Origin: Zoroaster sp. YZ-2022
Lineage: Eukaryota > Echinodermata > Asteroidea > Forcipulatida > Zoroasteridae
Length of the DNA stretch: 64,000 bases
Reading direction: 5' to 3'
Assembly: GCA_029582265.1 (NCBI GenBank)
Contig: CM055823.1
Coordinates: forward strand, 24,168,569-24,232,568
Shown: piece after piece, positions 9,686 through 20,019 of the stretch
Layout of the letters: each line of letters opens with the position of its first letter
Numbering within the stretch: position 1 is the stretch's first letter
Position numbers and translations under genes: made by a program
Notes under the pieces: generated by a model
Database searches by the model: none
What the model was told of the DNA's origin: nothing
What the model saw: the letters and a program-made list of their open reading frames with translations, nothing else

Positions 9686-10928
9686 CAGAAATGTTTTCCA
9701 AAGGTGCACACTTCCTTTAATCAATTGATAATACGAGACCGTCCCTCCCTACTTTGCACGTTTATATCGACGTAAGAATATAGAAAATTCATTCATATTT
9801 ACAGCTTTCCCAGAAATACTCAGCGCTCGTTCAGCTGGTGTTTCACCGGCTGCTCTATTTATACTGAAGAGTGCTTCCACGTGGTTACAGTTTCATAAAC
9901 GACAGCCTTTCATACATTATACGGCTCTCTGTAAGTCCATTGATTAAAATATCTCCTTGAAATCTAAAGTAGCGTCGAGTGTGTGCTGCGTCGCAGATGA
10001 TGAACGCACGGGAAACCCACAAAATAATTGCACTCCTCCCGACCACTCGACATCCGTTGAATTCTTACGCGGTTACCTTCACTGTGAATAATGTGCGCTG
10101 AAGTTGCACTTGTTGGCGAACGTGGGCTGCGAATGCAAACGAAAACGACCCTCGCCAGACACATTCTGGTCATAGTGAATTAAACATGGTGTAAATGAGA
10201 TGTGAATCACCATTATAGGCCTATATGGTTGTACATGTGTGCATGTATAAACCTGTAGGAGATTGGCATGGAAAGAACCATTGGTTTTTATTCATCGTAT
10301 TCACCTAATGTACCATTCATACACACTTCATTATTCCATGAACGTTCTCCGTACTAGGGTCCACGTCTTTGGAATGGCATTGACCAAACGTTGAAAACCA
10401 CTTCAAGAACAATATCTTATCTCCCAGTATGTTACATAGTTATTCGATTACATTTCTCTTTCGTATCTACTCTTTCTTTAATTACAAGTAGGTTAAATCG
10501 TCAGACCTTCCATTACGTCATCCACTTTGTCGTTTGTACTTCTTGTTTGTCTGTCATTTTTGTTTGTCTGTCAGTTTAAGCAATGAAGTAATTTCCATTT
10601 CTGTTGTAATTTTATTCTCTGTTTCATAAGGCACTCCAATACAAGTCATGGCTTATCAGGACTGTCTCCATACACAATCTGTTTAAATATTGCATCACAC
10701 ATGTATATTGACTATGTTTGTATGTAAGATTGAATTGAATTGTTAGCCATCTTGTGTCTTATTCCCTGAATACAAGAGGTTGTGTACCTGTACATGCTCA
10801 TTACAGTAACCTGTCTAGTTTTGTCTATTTGCAGGGGCAACCTCGCTTTCAAATCTCATCGAATTTTAAGTAAATTAATGGAAATAGATGCATCCATTTA
10901 TTTATTCCTCATGTCAGGGATGATCCTT
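9686..10928. other. Unique stretch, no supported gene
   Basis: No repeat family recognised. Short open frames only. The 10.4-10.6 kb part contains local repeats of tttgtctgtc. Confidence 0.35.
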
Positions 10929-11053
10929 TCTTTAAGTAAAGACTGTTTGCGGTGACACCATGTGAACAAATCTCTTTTGAGTAGTAATTAGTTCTGAAAG
11001 GAACTGGTGGTGACAACTCGACGTTTCGATCAGTATGCTTTGATCGTCTTCAG
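10929..11053 (-). mobile_element. PLE 3'-end copy
   Basis: Full 3' block on the minus strand: GCGGTGACACCATGTG, GTTCTGAAAGGAAC, CTCGACGTTTCGATCAG, CGTCTTCAG. A possible 7-bp duplication GATCCTT flanks it (10922-10928 and 11054-11060). Confidence 0.75.
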
Positions 11054-11130
11054 GATCCTTATTGAGCCTTCACACTGGTGCATGCAACACGTACACAGTA
11101 TTAGCCAGAGGGGTGTCTGAGTGTCTCTTG

Positions 11131-11510
11131 GACACCCTGTTTCAATTTTGGGCACCCTATTTCATCTGTCATTTACATGTAAATGTATTCAAATTCGTTC
11201 CTAATTTGCCATAGTGATCCGACTTTTTTCAATTTTAAGTTTTCCCGCCCATTAGTACATTCAGGAAGAGACCTACCATTGTATCTAATCCACATGCATG
11301 TATTCCTTATAGTTTTGGAGAGCATGCATTCAAATGACGATTGCTCTAACTGGCTATTTTTGTAATTTGGCAAAGTGACCAATACCGCATTGGTCACAAC
11401 GCCAACTTAATTCGGGATTGATCACTATGGCAAATTAGGGACGAATTTGGACACCCTGTTTTGAAATTTCCAGCAAATTAGAACACCCTATTTGTAAATC
11501 CTGACTAACA
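11131..11510. mobile_element. Foldback element with about 45-bp arms
   Basis: The left arm contains TTCCTAATTTGCCATAGTGATC and the right arm its inverse GATCACTATGGCAAATTAGG. ACACCCTGTTT and ACACCCTATTT motifs lie outside and around the arms. No coding capacity and no clear target duplication. Confidence 0.6.
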
Positions 11511-11696
11511 CCTTGGAATGTAAGATGTAAGAGAATTACAGCCTCACTATCCATCCTAGTATTTTAACGTGCATGAATAAGGCGAATACACCTTTTGGTA
11601 AAATATGATCTACACATGTATTCACAGCATGTTCTTGTCACGCCACAACTATATATAGCATTGGTAGGCCCAACTTATGTGTTGTATTGTTATAGT

Positions 11697-12650
11697 GTTG
11701 AAGACAGGCATAACTATAGTTGAGACAGGCATAACTATAGTTGGGACAGGCCCAGCTATAGTTGGGACAGGCCCAGCTATAGTTGGGACAGGCCCAACTT
11801 TAGTTGAGACAGGCATAACTATAGTTGAGACAGGCCCAGCTATAGCTGGGACAGGCATAACTATAGTTGGGACAGGCCCAGCTATAGTTGAGGCAGGCCA
11901 AGCTATAGTTGAGACAGGCCCAGCTATAGTTGGGACAGGCCCAGCTATAGTTGGGATAGGCCCAGCTATAGTTGGTACATGTCCAGCTATAGTTGGGACA
12001 GGCATAACTATAGTTGGGACAGGCCCAGCTATAGTTGAGACAGGCATAACTATAGTTGGGACAGGCCCAGCTATAGTTGGGAAAGGCCCAGCTATAGTTG
12101 GGACAGGCCCAGCTATAGTTGAGACAGGCCCAGCTATAGTTGGGACAGGCCCAGCTATAGTTGAGACAAGCCCAGCTATAGTTGGGACAGGCATAACTAT
12201 AGTTGAGACACGCCCAGCTATAGTTGGGACAGGCATAACTATAGTTGGGACAGGTCCAGCTATAGTTGGGACAGGCATAACTATAGTTGGGACAGGTCCA
12301 GCTATAGTTGGGACAGGCATAACTATAGTTGGGACAGGTCCAGCTATAGTTGGGACAGGCATAACTATAGTTGGGACAGGCCCAGCTATAGTTGAGACAG
12401 GCATAACTATAGTTGGGACAGGCCCAGCTATAGTTGAGACAGGCCCAGCTATAGTTGGGACAGGCATAACTATAGTTGGGACAGGCCCAGCTATAGTTGA
12501 GACAGGCATAACTATAGTTGGGACAGGCCCAGCTATAGTTGGGACAGGCATAACTATAGTTGGGACAGGCCCAGCTATAGTTGGGACAGGCATAACTATA
12601 GTTGGGACAGGCCCAGCTATAGTTGAGACAGGCATAACTATAGTTTGGCC
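11697..12650 (+). repeat. 21-bp minisatellite, about 45 units
   Basis: Two main unit types alternate irregularly: GGCATAACTATAGTTGGGACA and GGCCCAGCTATAGTTGGGACA. Because 21 is a multiple of three and the units lack stops, long frames are open on both strands (for example 372 codons forward). They encode only 7-residue repeats and have no signal peptide or unique domain. A single diverged relative lies near 31695-31760. Confidence 0.95.
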
Positions 12651-13030
12651 AATACCAACTACAATGACAATGAAGGGTCACTTTTCGGTTTGGCATCTCG
12701 TTTTAGATGTTTGGGTGTTTTACTTTCTCCTGCTTGGGGGAACAGTGATGTGCAGATTTTTGAACTTAAGGCTCACACGGAATGTGCATCTCTAAGGTAG
12801 TTTTCATTTATAATTTATATGTATGTGTGTACTTTTTTAAATGTTATCTTTTTATACCATGATGTTGGCATCTATACACTTTATCTGTTTGATGTGACTA
12901 ATTTGTTTTTGTTTTTAGGGAGCGCCTTCTTTGATAGTGATTAGGTCCGCATTTGGGCAATCCCAGGCTCTGTGTATAATTGTTTGTTTGGTTTTCTTTA
13001 ATATTATGAATGTGATTGTTTGTTTTTTAT
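12651..13030. other. Unique stretch flanking the minisatellite
   Basis: AT-rich, T-rich sequence with no gene or repeat recognised. Confidence 0.35.
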
Positions 13031-13035
13031 TGCCT

Positions 13036-13380
13036 GAAATAATTATAATAATAATAATAATTTAACATTTTGTAATGCGCGACTTTCATTTAAAAAAAAT
13101 GATCAGTCGCGCATTACATAAAAAGTTAAACATGATTTAAAAAAAAATAATAGTACACATTAAAATAAAGAAAAAACAAAAGCAACAAGAAATTTAAAAA
13201 CACATACGAAACCCGCTTCTGCAAAATCTGGACAAAGCAGGTCCTATATGCATGAACCATATATACAATTAATTAAAAGCTAGGTTACAATGATGAGTCT
13301 TAACTTCACGTTTAAAAATGTCAATAGAATTGAGAGTGTTGAATATCATGTGGTAAGTTATTCCATAGTTCAAATAAATA
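13036..13380 (-). mobile_element. 3' end of a non-LTR retrotransposon
   Basis: On the minus strand, 13275-13380 translates with one frameshift to FELWNNLPHDIQ followed by IDIFKREVKTH. This is the LWN.LP...F+..+KTH pattern typical of the extreme C-terminus of CR1/L2/Jockey-type reverse transcriptases. Downstream is a 3' untranslated stretch with a strong hairpin (TGTAATGCGCGACT and inverse, 13071-13118). It ends in an (ATT)n tail (13042-13061 on the plus strand as AAT). Confidence 0.65.
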
Positions 13381-13443
13381 TACTATTATAGATAAATAAA
13401 TAGCTGGGATGTAACATTCTCTTGTAAGAATCGAGAGATATGT

Positions 13444-14463
13444 ACACAAACCAACATTCGCATCAAGGGACTAGTTGGTGAAGAGCTTTTTCCTCGCTTC
13501 AGCCTCTCTCACATCGTAGGAATGTAGCCGGCCTTTCACTGTTCTACCGTTATATTTACGGGAATGTTCTGCTGAGCTACATGAGCTAGTACCTAAGCGC
13601 AGGGATTTCTCTTGTGTTACTCGCTTTGCTAAACAAGCATGTGAACACAAACCAACATTCGCATCAAGGGACAATAGTTGGTGAAGAGCTTTTTCCTCGC
13701 TTCAACCTCTCTCACATCGTAGGAATGTAGCCAGCCTTTCACTGTTCTACCGTTATATTTACGGGGATTGTTCTGCTGAGCTACATGAGCTAGTACCTAA
13801 GCGCAGGGATTTCTCTTGTGTTACTCGCTTTGCTAAACAAGCATGTGAACACAAACCAACATTCGCATCAAGGGACAATAGTTGGTGAAGAGCTTTTTTC
13901 CTCCCTTCAACCTCTCTCACATCGTAGGAATGTATCCAGCCTTTCACTGTTCTACCGTTATTACTACAGGGACTGTTCTGCTGAGCTACATGAGCTAGTA
14001 CCTAAGCGCAGGGATTTCTCTTGTGTTACTCGCTTTGCTAAACAAGCTGGTGAACACAAACCAACATTCGCATCAAGGGACAATAGTTGGTGAAGAGCTT
14101 TTTTCCTCCTTTCAACCTCTCTCACATCGTAGGAATGTAGCCGGCCTTTCACTGTTCTACCGTTATTACTACAGGGAATGTTCTGCTGAGCTACATGAGC
14201 TAGTACCTAAGCGCAGGGATTTCTCTTGTGTTACTCGCTTTGCTAAACAAGCATGTGAACACAAACCAACATTCGCATCAAGGGACAATAGTTGGTGAAG
14301 AGCTTTTTTCATCCCTTCAACCTCTCTTACATCGTAGGAATGTATCCAGCCTTTCACTGTTCTACCGTTATTACTACAGGGAATGTTCAGCTGAGCTACA
14401 TGAGCTAGTACCTAAGCGCAGGGATTTCTCTTGTGTTACTCGCTTTGCTAAACAAGCAGGTGA
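13444..14463 (+). repeat. Satellite-like array, about 205-bp units, 5 copies
   Basis: The phrase ACACAAACCAACATTCG restarts at 13444, 13645, 13849, 14054 and 14259. The last unit runs out near 14463. Units differ by small indels (201, 204, 205, 205, 205 bp). Frames of 60-105 codons recur in each unit on both strands but are not conserved as a single protein, so I treat them as by-products. Confidence 0.92.
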
Positions 14464-14639
14464 ACACCCTCACTATCTTCGACTCCCCAAAATCAAGAGT
14501 AAGTTCCATTTGGACAGCTTCTTCCCTAGAACAGCATTACAATGAAACATCGACAAATGTAATCTTTCTTAAATGGTGGATGACATATCGCATATGTAAC
14601 CCCTTGCACTTTAGTGGCTATTGGCCTTGTTTATAGTGT

Positions 14640-15045
14640 CTGTAAAAAAAACTCGAGCGGGATTCGAACCCACGACCTCCTGCTTACTATAGTGCAGACG
14701 TCTTAACCTCTCGATCACCGAGCTTGGCGAATGACAACTGGCCGGCTAGAATCCCACACAGTATGTCCCCAAAAAAGTGTCACTCTAACTATTTCTGAAA
14801 AATATACCAAAACCACGAAATACATTTTGGAACTTTTTCAATTGCACAGATACTCCTAATCCTTGGCCTAAACACCTGTGAGTTTTATGTAATCACAGGT
14901 GTTTAGGCCAAGGATTTAATAGGAGTATATGTGCAATTGAAAAAGTTCCAAAATTTATTTCGTGGTTTTGGTATATTTTCAGAAATAGTTCGAGTGACAC
15001 TTATTTTTTGGGACATACTGTATAGCAGCGGGTGCTGCGATATTG
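14640..15045 (-). mobile_element. tRNA-like element K copy 1, split by a mariner MITE
   Basis: The minus strand carries a tRNA-like module with B box GGGTTCGAATCCCG and A-box region GATCGAGAGGTTAAGACG, then GGCCGGCTAGAATCCCA. The element resumes after the insertion at 15021 with TATAGCAGCGGG, as in the uninterrupted copy at 34708-34950. Confidence 0.75.
14759..15020. mobile_element. Foldback Tc1/mariner-like MITE, 262 bp
   Basis: Ends are CAGTATGTCCC and GGGACATACTG, and nearly the whole element is one inverted repeat with arms of about 125 bp around a short loop near 14880-14895. It interrupts element K at a TA site: TA follows on the right (15021-15022) and a mutated CA lies on the left (14757-14758). 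A TA target and CAGT ends are typical of Tc1/mariner. Confidence 0.8.
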
Positions 15046-15149
15046 CGTCGGATGATTAAGAATTGATTCAAATTTAATTGGTGTAAAGTTGAGGATGGTA
15101 CCAAACATCCCTCAACACTATCTTAAACACTGCTATCGTTTTTAGTAAA

Positions 15150-16005
<856 letters not shown>

Positions 16006-16086
16006 TGGGAAATAATTTCCAAATTGAATTTCTGTCTTCACGAAGGCAGATATTCCACATTGGAATGAATACAGACGGTACTGGGG

Positions 16087-16292
16087 CAGTGGCATAACTA
16101 GGGTCCATTTTTCAGGGGGGACTAGGGGGTGCACTACTTTTTCTAGGGGAGCATGTCAATACTTGAATCCTGCAGTCTCAAATAGGGACCTATTTTTTTC
16201 AAAATTCTGAATGGGGGGGCACCCGGGGGGAACGGACCTCGGCTGGGGGCACGTGCCCCCCGTGGCCCCCCTCCCCCATAGTTACGCCACTG
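16087..16292. mobile_element. Non-autonomous hAT element, 206 bp
   Basis: Ends CAGTGGCATAACTAGGG and TAGTTACGCCACTG. Exact 8-bp duplication TACTGGGG at 16079-16086 and 16293-16300. The interior is G/C-run rich. Confidence 0.9.
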
Positions 16293-16300
16293 TACTGGGG

Positions 16301-17590
16301 GGGGGGGGGCTTTTAGGGACATTTTTTAATTTCCACCAATTCTCTTTTGGCATGGTACGGTATCCACAATCTTCATAAACTATTCGTGAGTCCCACAGGC
16401 CGCTAACAATATCATAATGTGTGACATTGTATTGTACGTGCATTACCGCAGCCTATACAGGAATCGCAGAAAAAAACACTTAAATCAGTTTTTAATCAAC
16501 CTTCCATCAAATGTGCATTGCCGAATGAATTTCCCAAGATAATTCAATAGACTGACACAATCGTTTTGCCGCGGAATGTCGTTTGCACTTCATCCTGAAA
16601 GCAATAGTCCTTTTCCTAAACCGATTTGTTTATTAACAACTCAGAACCTGGGGAAGTAGCACAAAGGATGTTTTCACATACCCAGAAGGACTTATACAAT
16701 ACACAAAGGAGTGGTTATTGATGAGACAAGGCGGTGGGGAAGATACGGCTTGACTTCATGCCGTTGCCCGGCAACGGTAACCAAGCGACAAGTCTCCGAA
16801 TTAACTTAAGAGCAGTGGTTAAGAATTAGCCAGACTAATTTGCGGAGGCAAATTCAAAAGCGGTGTGCCATGGGAGGCGCAATCGAAGCCTGTCGCTAAT
16901 CACATTTCACGAACTCTAGAGGAGAACTATGGATGGGGATGGGGAAAAAAGTGATGACATTGAGACGGTTCGTTGTTCTCTTATAACGGATACATTAAAT
17001 TAGCCGCGGACGATATATTTCCCAAGTTTACCAAGTCGTCCCAATCAAGCTTGAACGACGTCAACTGGTTTTGGGGTCCGGTATACGATATAACGACGGA
17101 CGTGTGCCACTAATATAACGCGCTCGCCACAATGCTATCATCAGCTGATATTTTGGGTCTGCATGGTGCTCGCGAAGAACCGGGTGTCGGCCCGTGCGTC
17201 CCCCGTGTATGTACGCCGGGAGAGACCCGGCGCTGGATTCTCGATCGGCCGGGCTCCCCGGCGAGTTTTCTTTCTATTTGATAAGGGTTCACTTGCTTCA
17301 AGTTGTCGGCTGAATAAATATAAGTCCGGCACTGGGTCGGACCGACTATTGATCAGTGGTTATTCGATTTTCTTCCTCGGTGATCGCGTCCCTGCCATTC
17401 CCCACATGTAAACCAAGAAATTCCTGGATTTTGTTTCCGGAGGGTTTGTCGGACATTATAAAACGTTGGTTTTTTTTTTTCGTTTTTTTAATTTTATAAT
17501 TCGATTCACGCACTCAAAAGGCTACTTTGCGTGAGTGCAAATGAAAATTAACGGATGGGGAAACTGAAGGGCGAAAGAGAAGCCTTTTGA
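16301..17590. other. Unique, partly CpG-containing stretch
   Basis: No repeat family recognised. It includes a palindromic RFX-type motif (see 16761) and a more GC-rich segment at 17100-17400 with open frames of 60-82 codons that show no domain. This is one of the better places to look for host regulatory or exonic sequence, but nothing can be asserted. Confidence 0.35.
16761..16777. promoter_or_regulatory. Possible X-box (RFX binding site)
   Basis: CCGTTGCCCGGCAACGG is a perfect 17-bp palindrome that contains GTTGCC-C-GGCAAC. This fits the known X-box pattern of two inverted GTTRCC-type half sites. A further half site GGTAACC follows directly. No associated gene is visible, so this is a sequence match only. 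Confidence 0.3.
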
Positions 17591-17599
17591 AAGGCACAG

Positions 17600-18275
17600 T
17601 TAAAGCCTATTATACCCTATAATATCCTACTACCCTGAATGGAAAGGGCGATACAGTGTTTAGCACCGTGTCATACCCTGTTATACCCTGAATGGAAAGG
17701 GCGATACAGTGTTTAGCACCGTGTCATACCCTGTTATACCCTGAATGGAAAGGGCGATACAGTGTTTAGCACCGTGTCATACCCTGTTATACCCTGAATA
17801 GGAAAGGGCGATACAGTGTTTAGCACCGTGTCATACCCTGTTATACCCTGAAAGGAAAGGGCGATACAGTGTTTAGCACCGTGTCATACCCCGTTATACC
17901 CTGAAAGGAAATGGCGATACAGTGTTTAGCACCGTGTCATACCCTGTTATACCCTGAAAGGAAAGGGCGATACAGTGTTTAGCACCGTGTCATACCCTGT
18001 TATACCCTGAAAGGAAAGGGCGATACAGTGTTTAGCACCGTGTCATACCCTGTTATACCCTGAATAGGAAAGGGCAATACAGTGTTTAGCACCGTGTCAT
18101 ACCCTGTTATACCCTGAAAGGAAAGGGCGATACAGTGTTTAGCACCGTGTCATACCCTGTTATACCCTGAAAGGAAAGGGCGATACAGTGTTTAGCACCG
18201 TGTCATACCCTGTTATACCCTGAAAGGAAATGGTGATACAGTGTTTAGCACCGTGTCATACCCTGTTATACCCTC
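17600..18275 (+). repeat. 53-bp minisatellite, about 12 units
   Basis: GGAAAGGGCGATACAGTG recurs every 53 bp (17641, 17694, 17747 and so on). Each unit also holds GTTTAGCACCGTGTCATACC and CCTGTTATACCC. Units are over 95 percent alike by eye, suggesting recent expansion or homogenisation. Confidence 0.95.
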
Positions 18276-18360
18276 TTTTGTTGCCTTCGTTGTTGGACTT
18301 AAACGTCTGTTCCCTTATTGTTATAAGTCCTCCCCCATGGCCCAGCCTGACCTAAGCCTC

Positions 18361-18670
18361 ATTCTGATTTCACTGACCGATTTTACGGTAAAATAAATAG
18401 ATTTAAATGTTGAATTGCTATTTTTGTATGGAGTTAGGGAAGTTATAAGATTAGATTTCATTTCAGACCTTGAACGAAAATAAATCCGTCAAGGATGATT
18501 AAAAACTGAAATTAATAAATGATGGGACCACTAGTTTTAATCCTAAGGTTGCACGTGACCATACAATTTATTGTATGTAACGGGGCGTGGGCAGTCTTCT
18601 GATTGGCCAGCGCGGCTGTCAATCAGAATCAAGCGCGTTTGAAATATCGCTTTTATTTACAGTTTCCAAT
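18361..18670 (-). repeat. Interspersed repeat I, copy 1
   Basis: On the minus strand it matches 25560-26050 and 59090-59450. Shared segments include TTGATTCTGATTGACAGC, the block around CATCCTTGACGGATTT, and GCTATTTTGCTGGGG-like and AACATTTAAATC-like segments. The class is unknown. A palindromic ACAATTTATTGT lies in this copy. Confidence 0.6.
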
Positions 18671-18713
18671 ATCCGAATTTAAAAAAAAATTATTCGTATT
18701 ACAACGAGATTAT

Positions 18714-18832
18714 AAGTGAGACTAATTGCGGTGACACCATGTGAAATTCTCAATTGAGTAGTAATTAGTTCTGAAAAGAACTTGAGGTACAACTCAACGT
18801 TTCGATCAGTATGCTCTGATCGTCCTCAGGAG
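18714..18832 (-). mobile_element. PLE 3'-end copy with 10-bp TSD
   Basis: Complete 3' block on the minus strand (GCGGTGACACCATGTG to CGTCCTCAGGAG). Exact duplication ACGAGATTAT at 18704-18713 and 18833-18842. Confidence 0.88.
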
Positions 18833-18842
18833 ACGAGATTAT

Positions 18843-19390
18843 GTTTTAAAATCCATTCGCTTTATAAATTCTATTTTGTGGGTCGTCTTAGTAGCCAAAC
18901 GCAGGGGATATTTATTTCGATCTTTCATCATAAAGCACCTGACCCCACCGCACCCACACCAGACCACGAGGTGGACCGCGTGGGTGCCAGAAGTTGACAC
19001 ACAGAACTAAGAAAATCTAGGCTGATTTCGAACGGCCGCCTCAGCTAGCTCCCCTTGTGAATGACGTGAGCTAGCTAGCTCTGCCACCACTTTCGCCTCG
19101 ACACGTCGCCTCTTGATCGCCAAAATATTTACTCTTTCGATTCTGTAGGAGGCGTCATGTCCAGAAATTGGCAAGGACAGTTAGCAAGGGTCGTATTGGT
19201 TCCGGCTTTCCAGCAAGTGCCATGAATTCTTAATCGAAACGGGGTGATGGACACATAACATTCTTCTGTTATTAGGCAATAAGTCCAAAGATGGGCAGAT
19301 CGAGTGATTCGTTAAGGAAGTGTCGCCAGTGTTTTTGTTTGAAATTAATTTTTTTTTTCATCTGCAATTTGTGTTTTGTTCATCGGAAAC
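18843..19390. other. Unique stretch, no supported gene
   Basis: No recognised family. Contains clusters of GAGCTAGCTAGCTC-like sequence near 19067-19085. Confidence 0.35.
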
Positions 19391-19395
19391 ACTGA

Positions 19396-20015
19396 TAATA
19401 ATAATAATAACTGGATTTATAGAGCGCCAAATTTGCAAAGGATACAAGGCGCTTTTACATTATTATCCCTGGTCATTGGGACAATATCAATCCTTAAACT
19501 TTCTCAGCTCCCTGGGGAGTATACAGCCCCGAGCTACCGTAGCGCATCAGAAGCTTTTTCAACCACAATATCAACATCTACCCTCACAGGTAATCCATTT
19601 ATACTCCTGGGTGAAGATGAGGAGCACTGTACGGTGAAGTGTCTTGCTCAAGGACACAAGTACCATGGTCGCGGCCAGGATTCAAACCCACCCATCCATA
19701 GGCGGATCCAGAACATTTTAGGGGGGCTGAGAGTCAAAAACAATTATTTTTCAGTACTACAAAGGGTGCCGCCACTTCCTATGCGCAACGGTTAGTACAG
19801 TACTAAGTAGGTCACCTCCTTATGTTTATCCCGCACACTGTGGGAATGGGAGTGCGTTCTCCCCTCCCCTCCCCCTCTCTATTTTTCTCTTTAAAAAAAA
19901 ATAAAATAAAAAAATTAACGATTTTAGGGGGGGGCTACAGCCCCCTTACCCCCCCCCCCCTGGATCCGCCAATGCCATCAGAACACAAGTCTGATGCGCT
20001 AGACCGCTAGACCTA
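19396..20015 (-). mobile_element. tRNA-SINE, split by a hAT5-like element
   Basis: Divergent minus-strand SINE: tail AATAATAATAATAAC, body (TCAGCTCCCTGGGGAGTATA, GTGTCTTGCTCAAGGACACA), B-box region near 19680. The anticodon-to-A-box part (CCATCAGAACACAAGTCTGA, CGCTAGACCGCT) resumes at 19975 after the 278-bp insertion. Confidence 0.85.
19697..19974. mobile_element. hAT5-like MITE, copy 1
   Basis: Ends CATAGGCGGATCCAG and CTGGATCCGCCAATG, with exact 5-bp duplication CCATC at 19692-19696 and 19975-19979. The interior is shared with copies at 29212 and 45050 (CAGTACTACAAA, GTGTGGGAATGGGAGTGCG, G/C runs near both ends). A 5-bp duplication with hAT-type ends suggests the hAT5 group. Confidence 0.85.
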
Positions 20016-20019
20016 TTTA

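Noticed and set aside
11649..12795. Frames of 298-372 codons on both strands
   Set aside because: They are by-products of 21-bp units without stops; no signal peptide, unique domain or start context supports expression.
13471..14545. Repeated frames of 60-105 codons on both strands
   Set aside because: They follow the 205-bp units and change frame and ends between units.
17300..17360. TATA box (AAATATAAG) with a TCAGT initiator about 36 bases downstream
   Set aside because: Spacing is slightly long, both motifs are common by chance, and no transcript or exon can be linked.
17990..18010. Resemblance of CCTGTTATACCC in the 53-bp array to the I-SceI homing endonuclease site
   Set aside because: Similarity is partial, with an extra base, and repeats in a simple array; no homing endonuclease or intron context.
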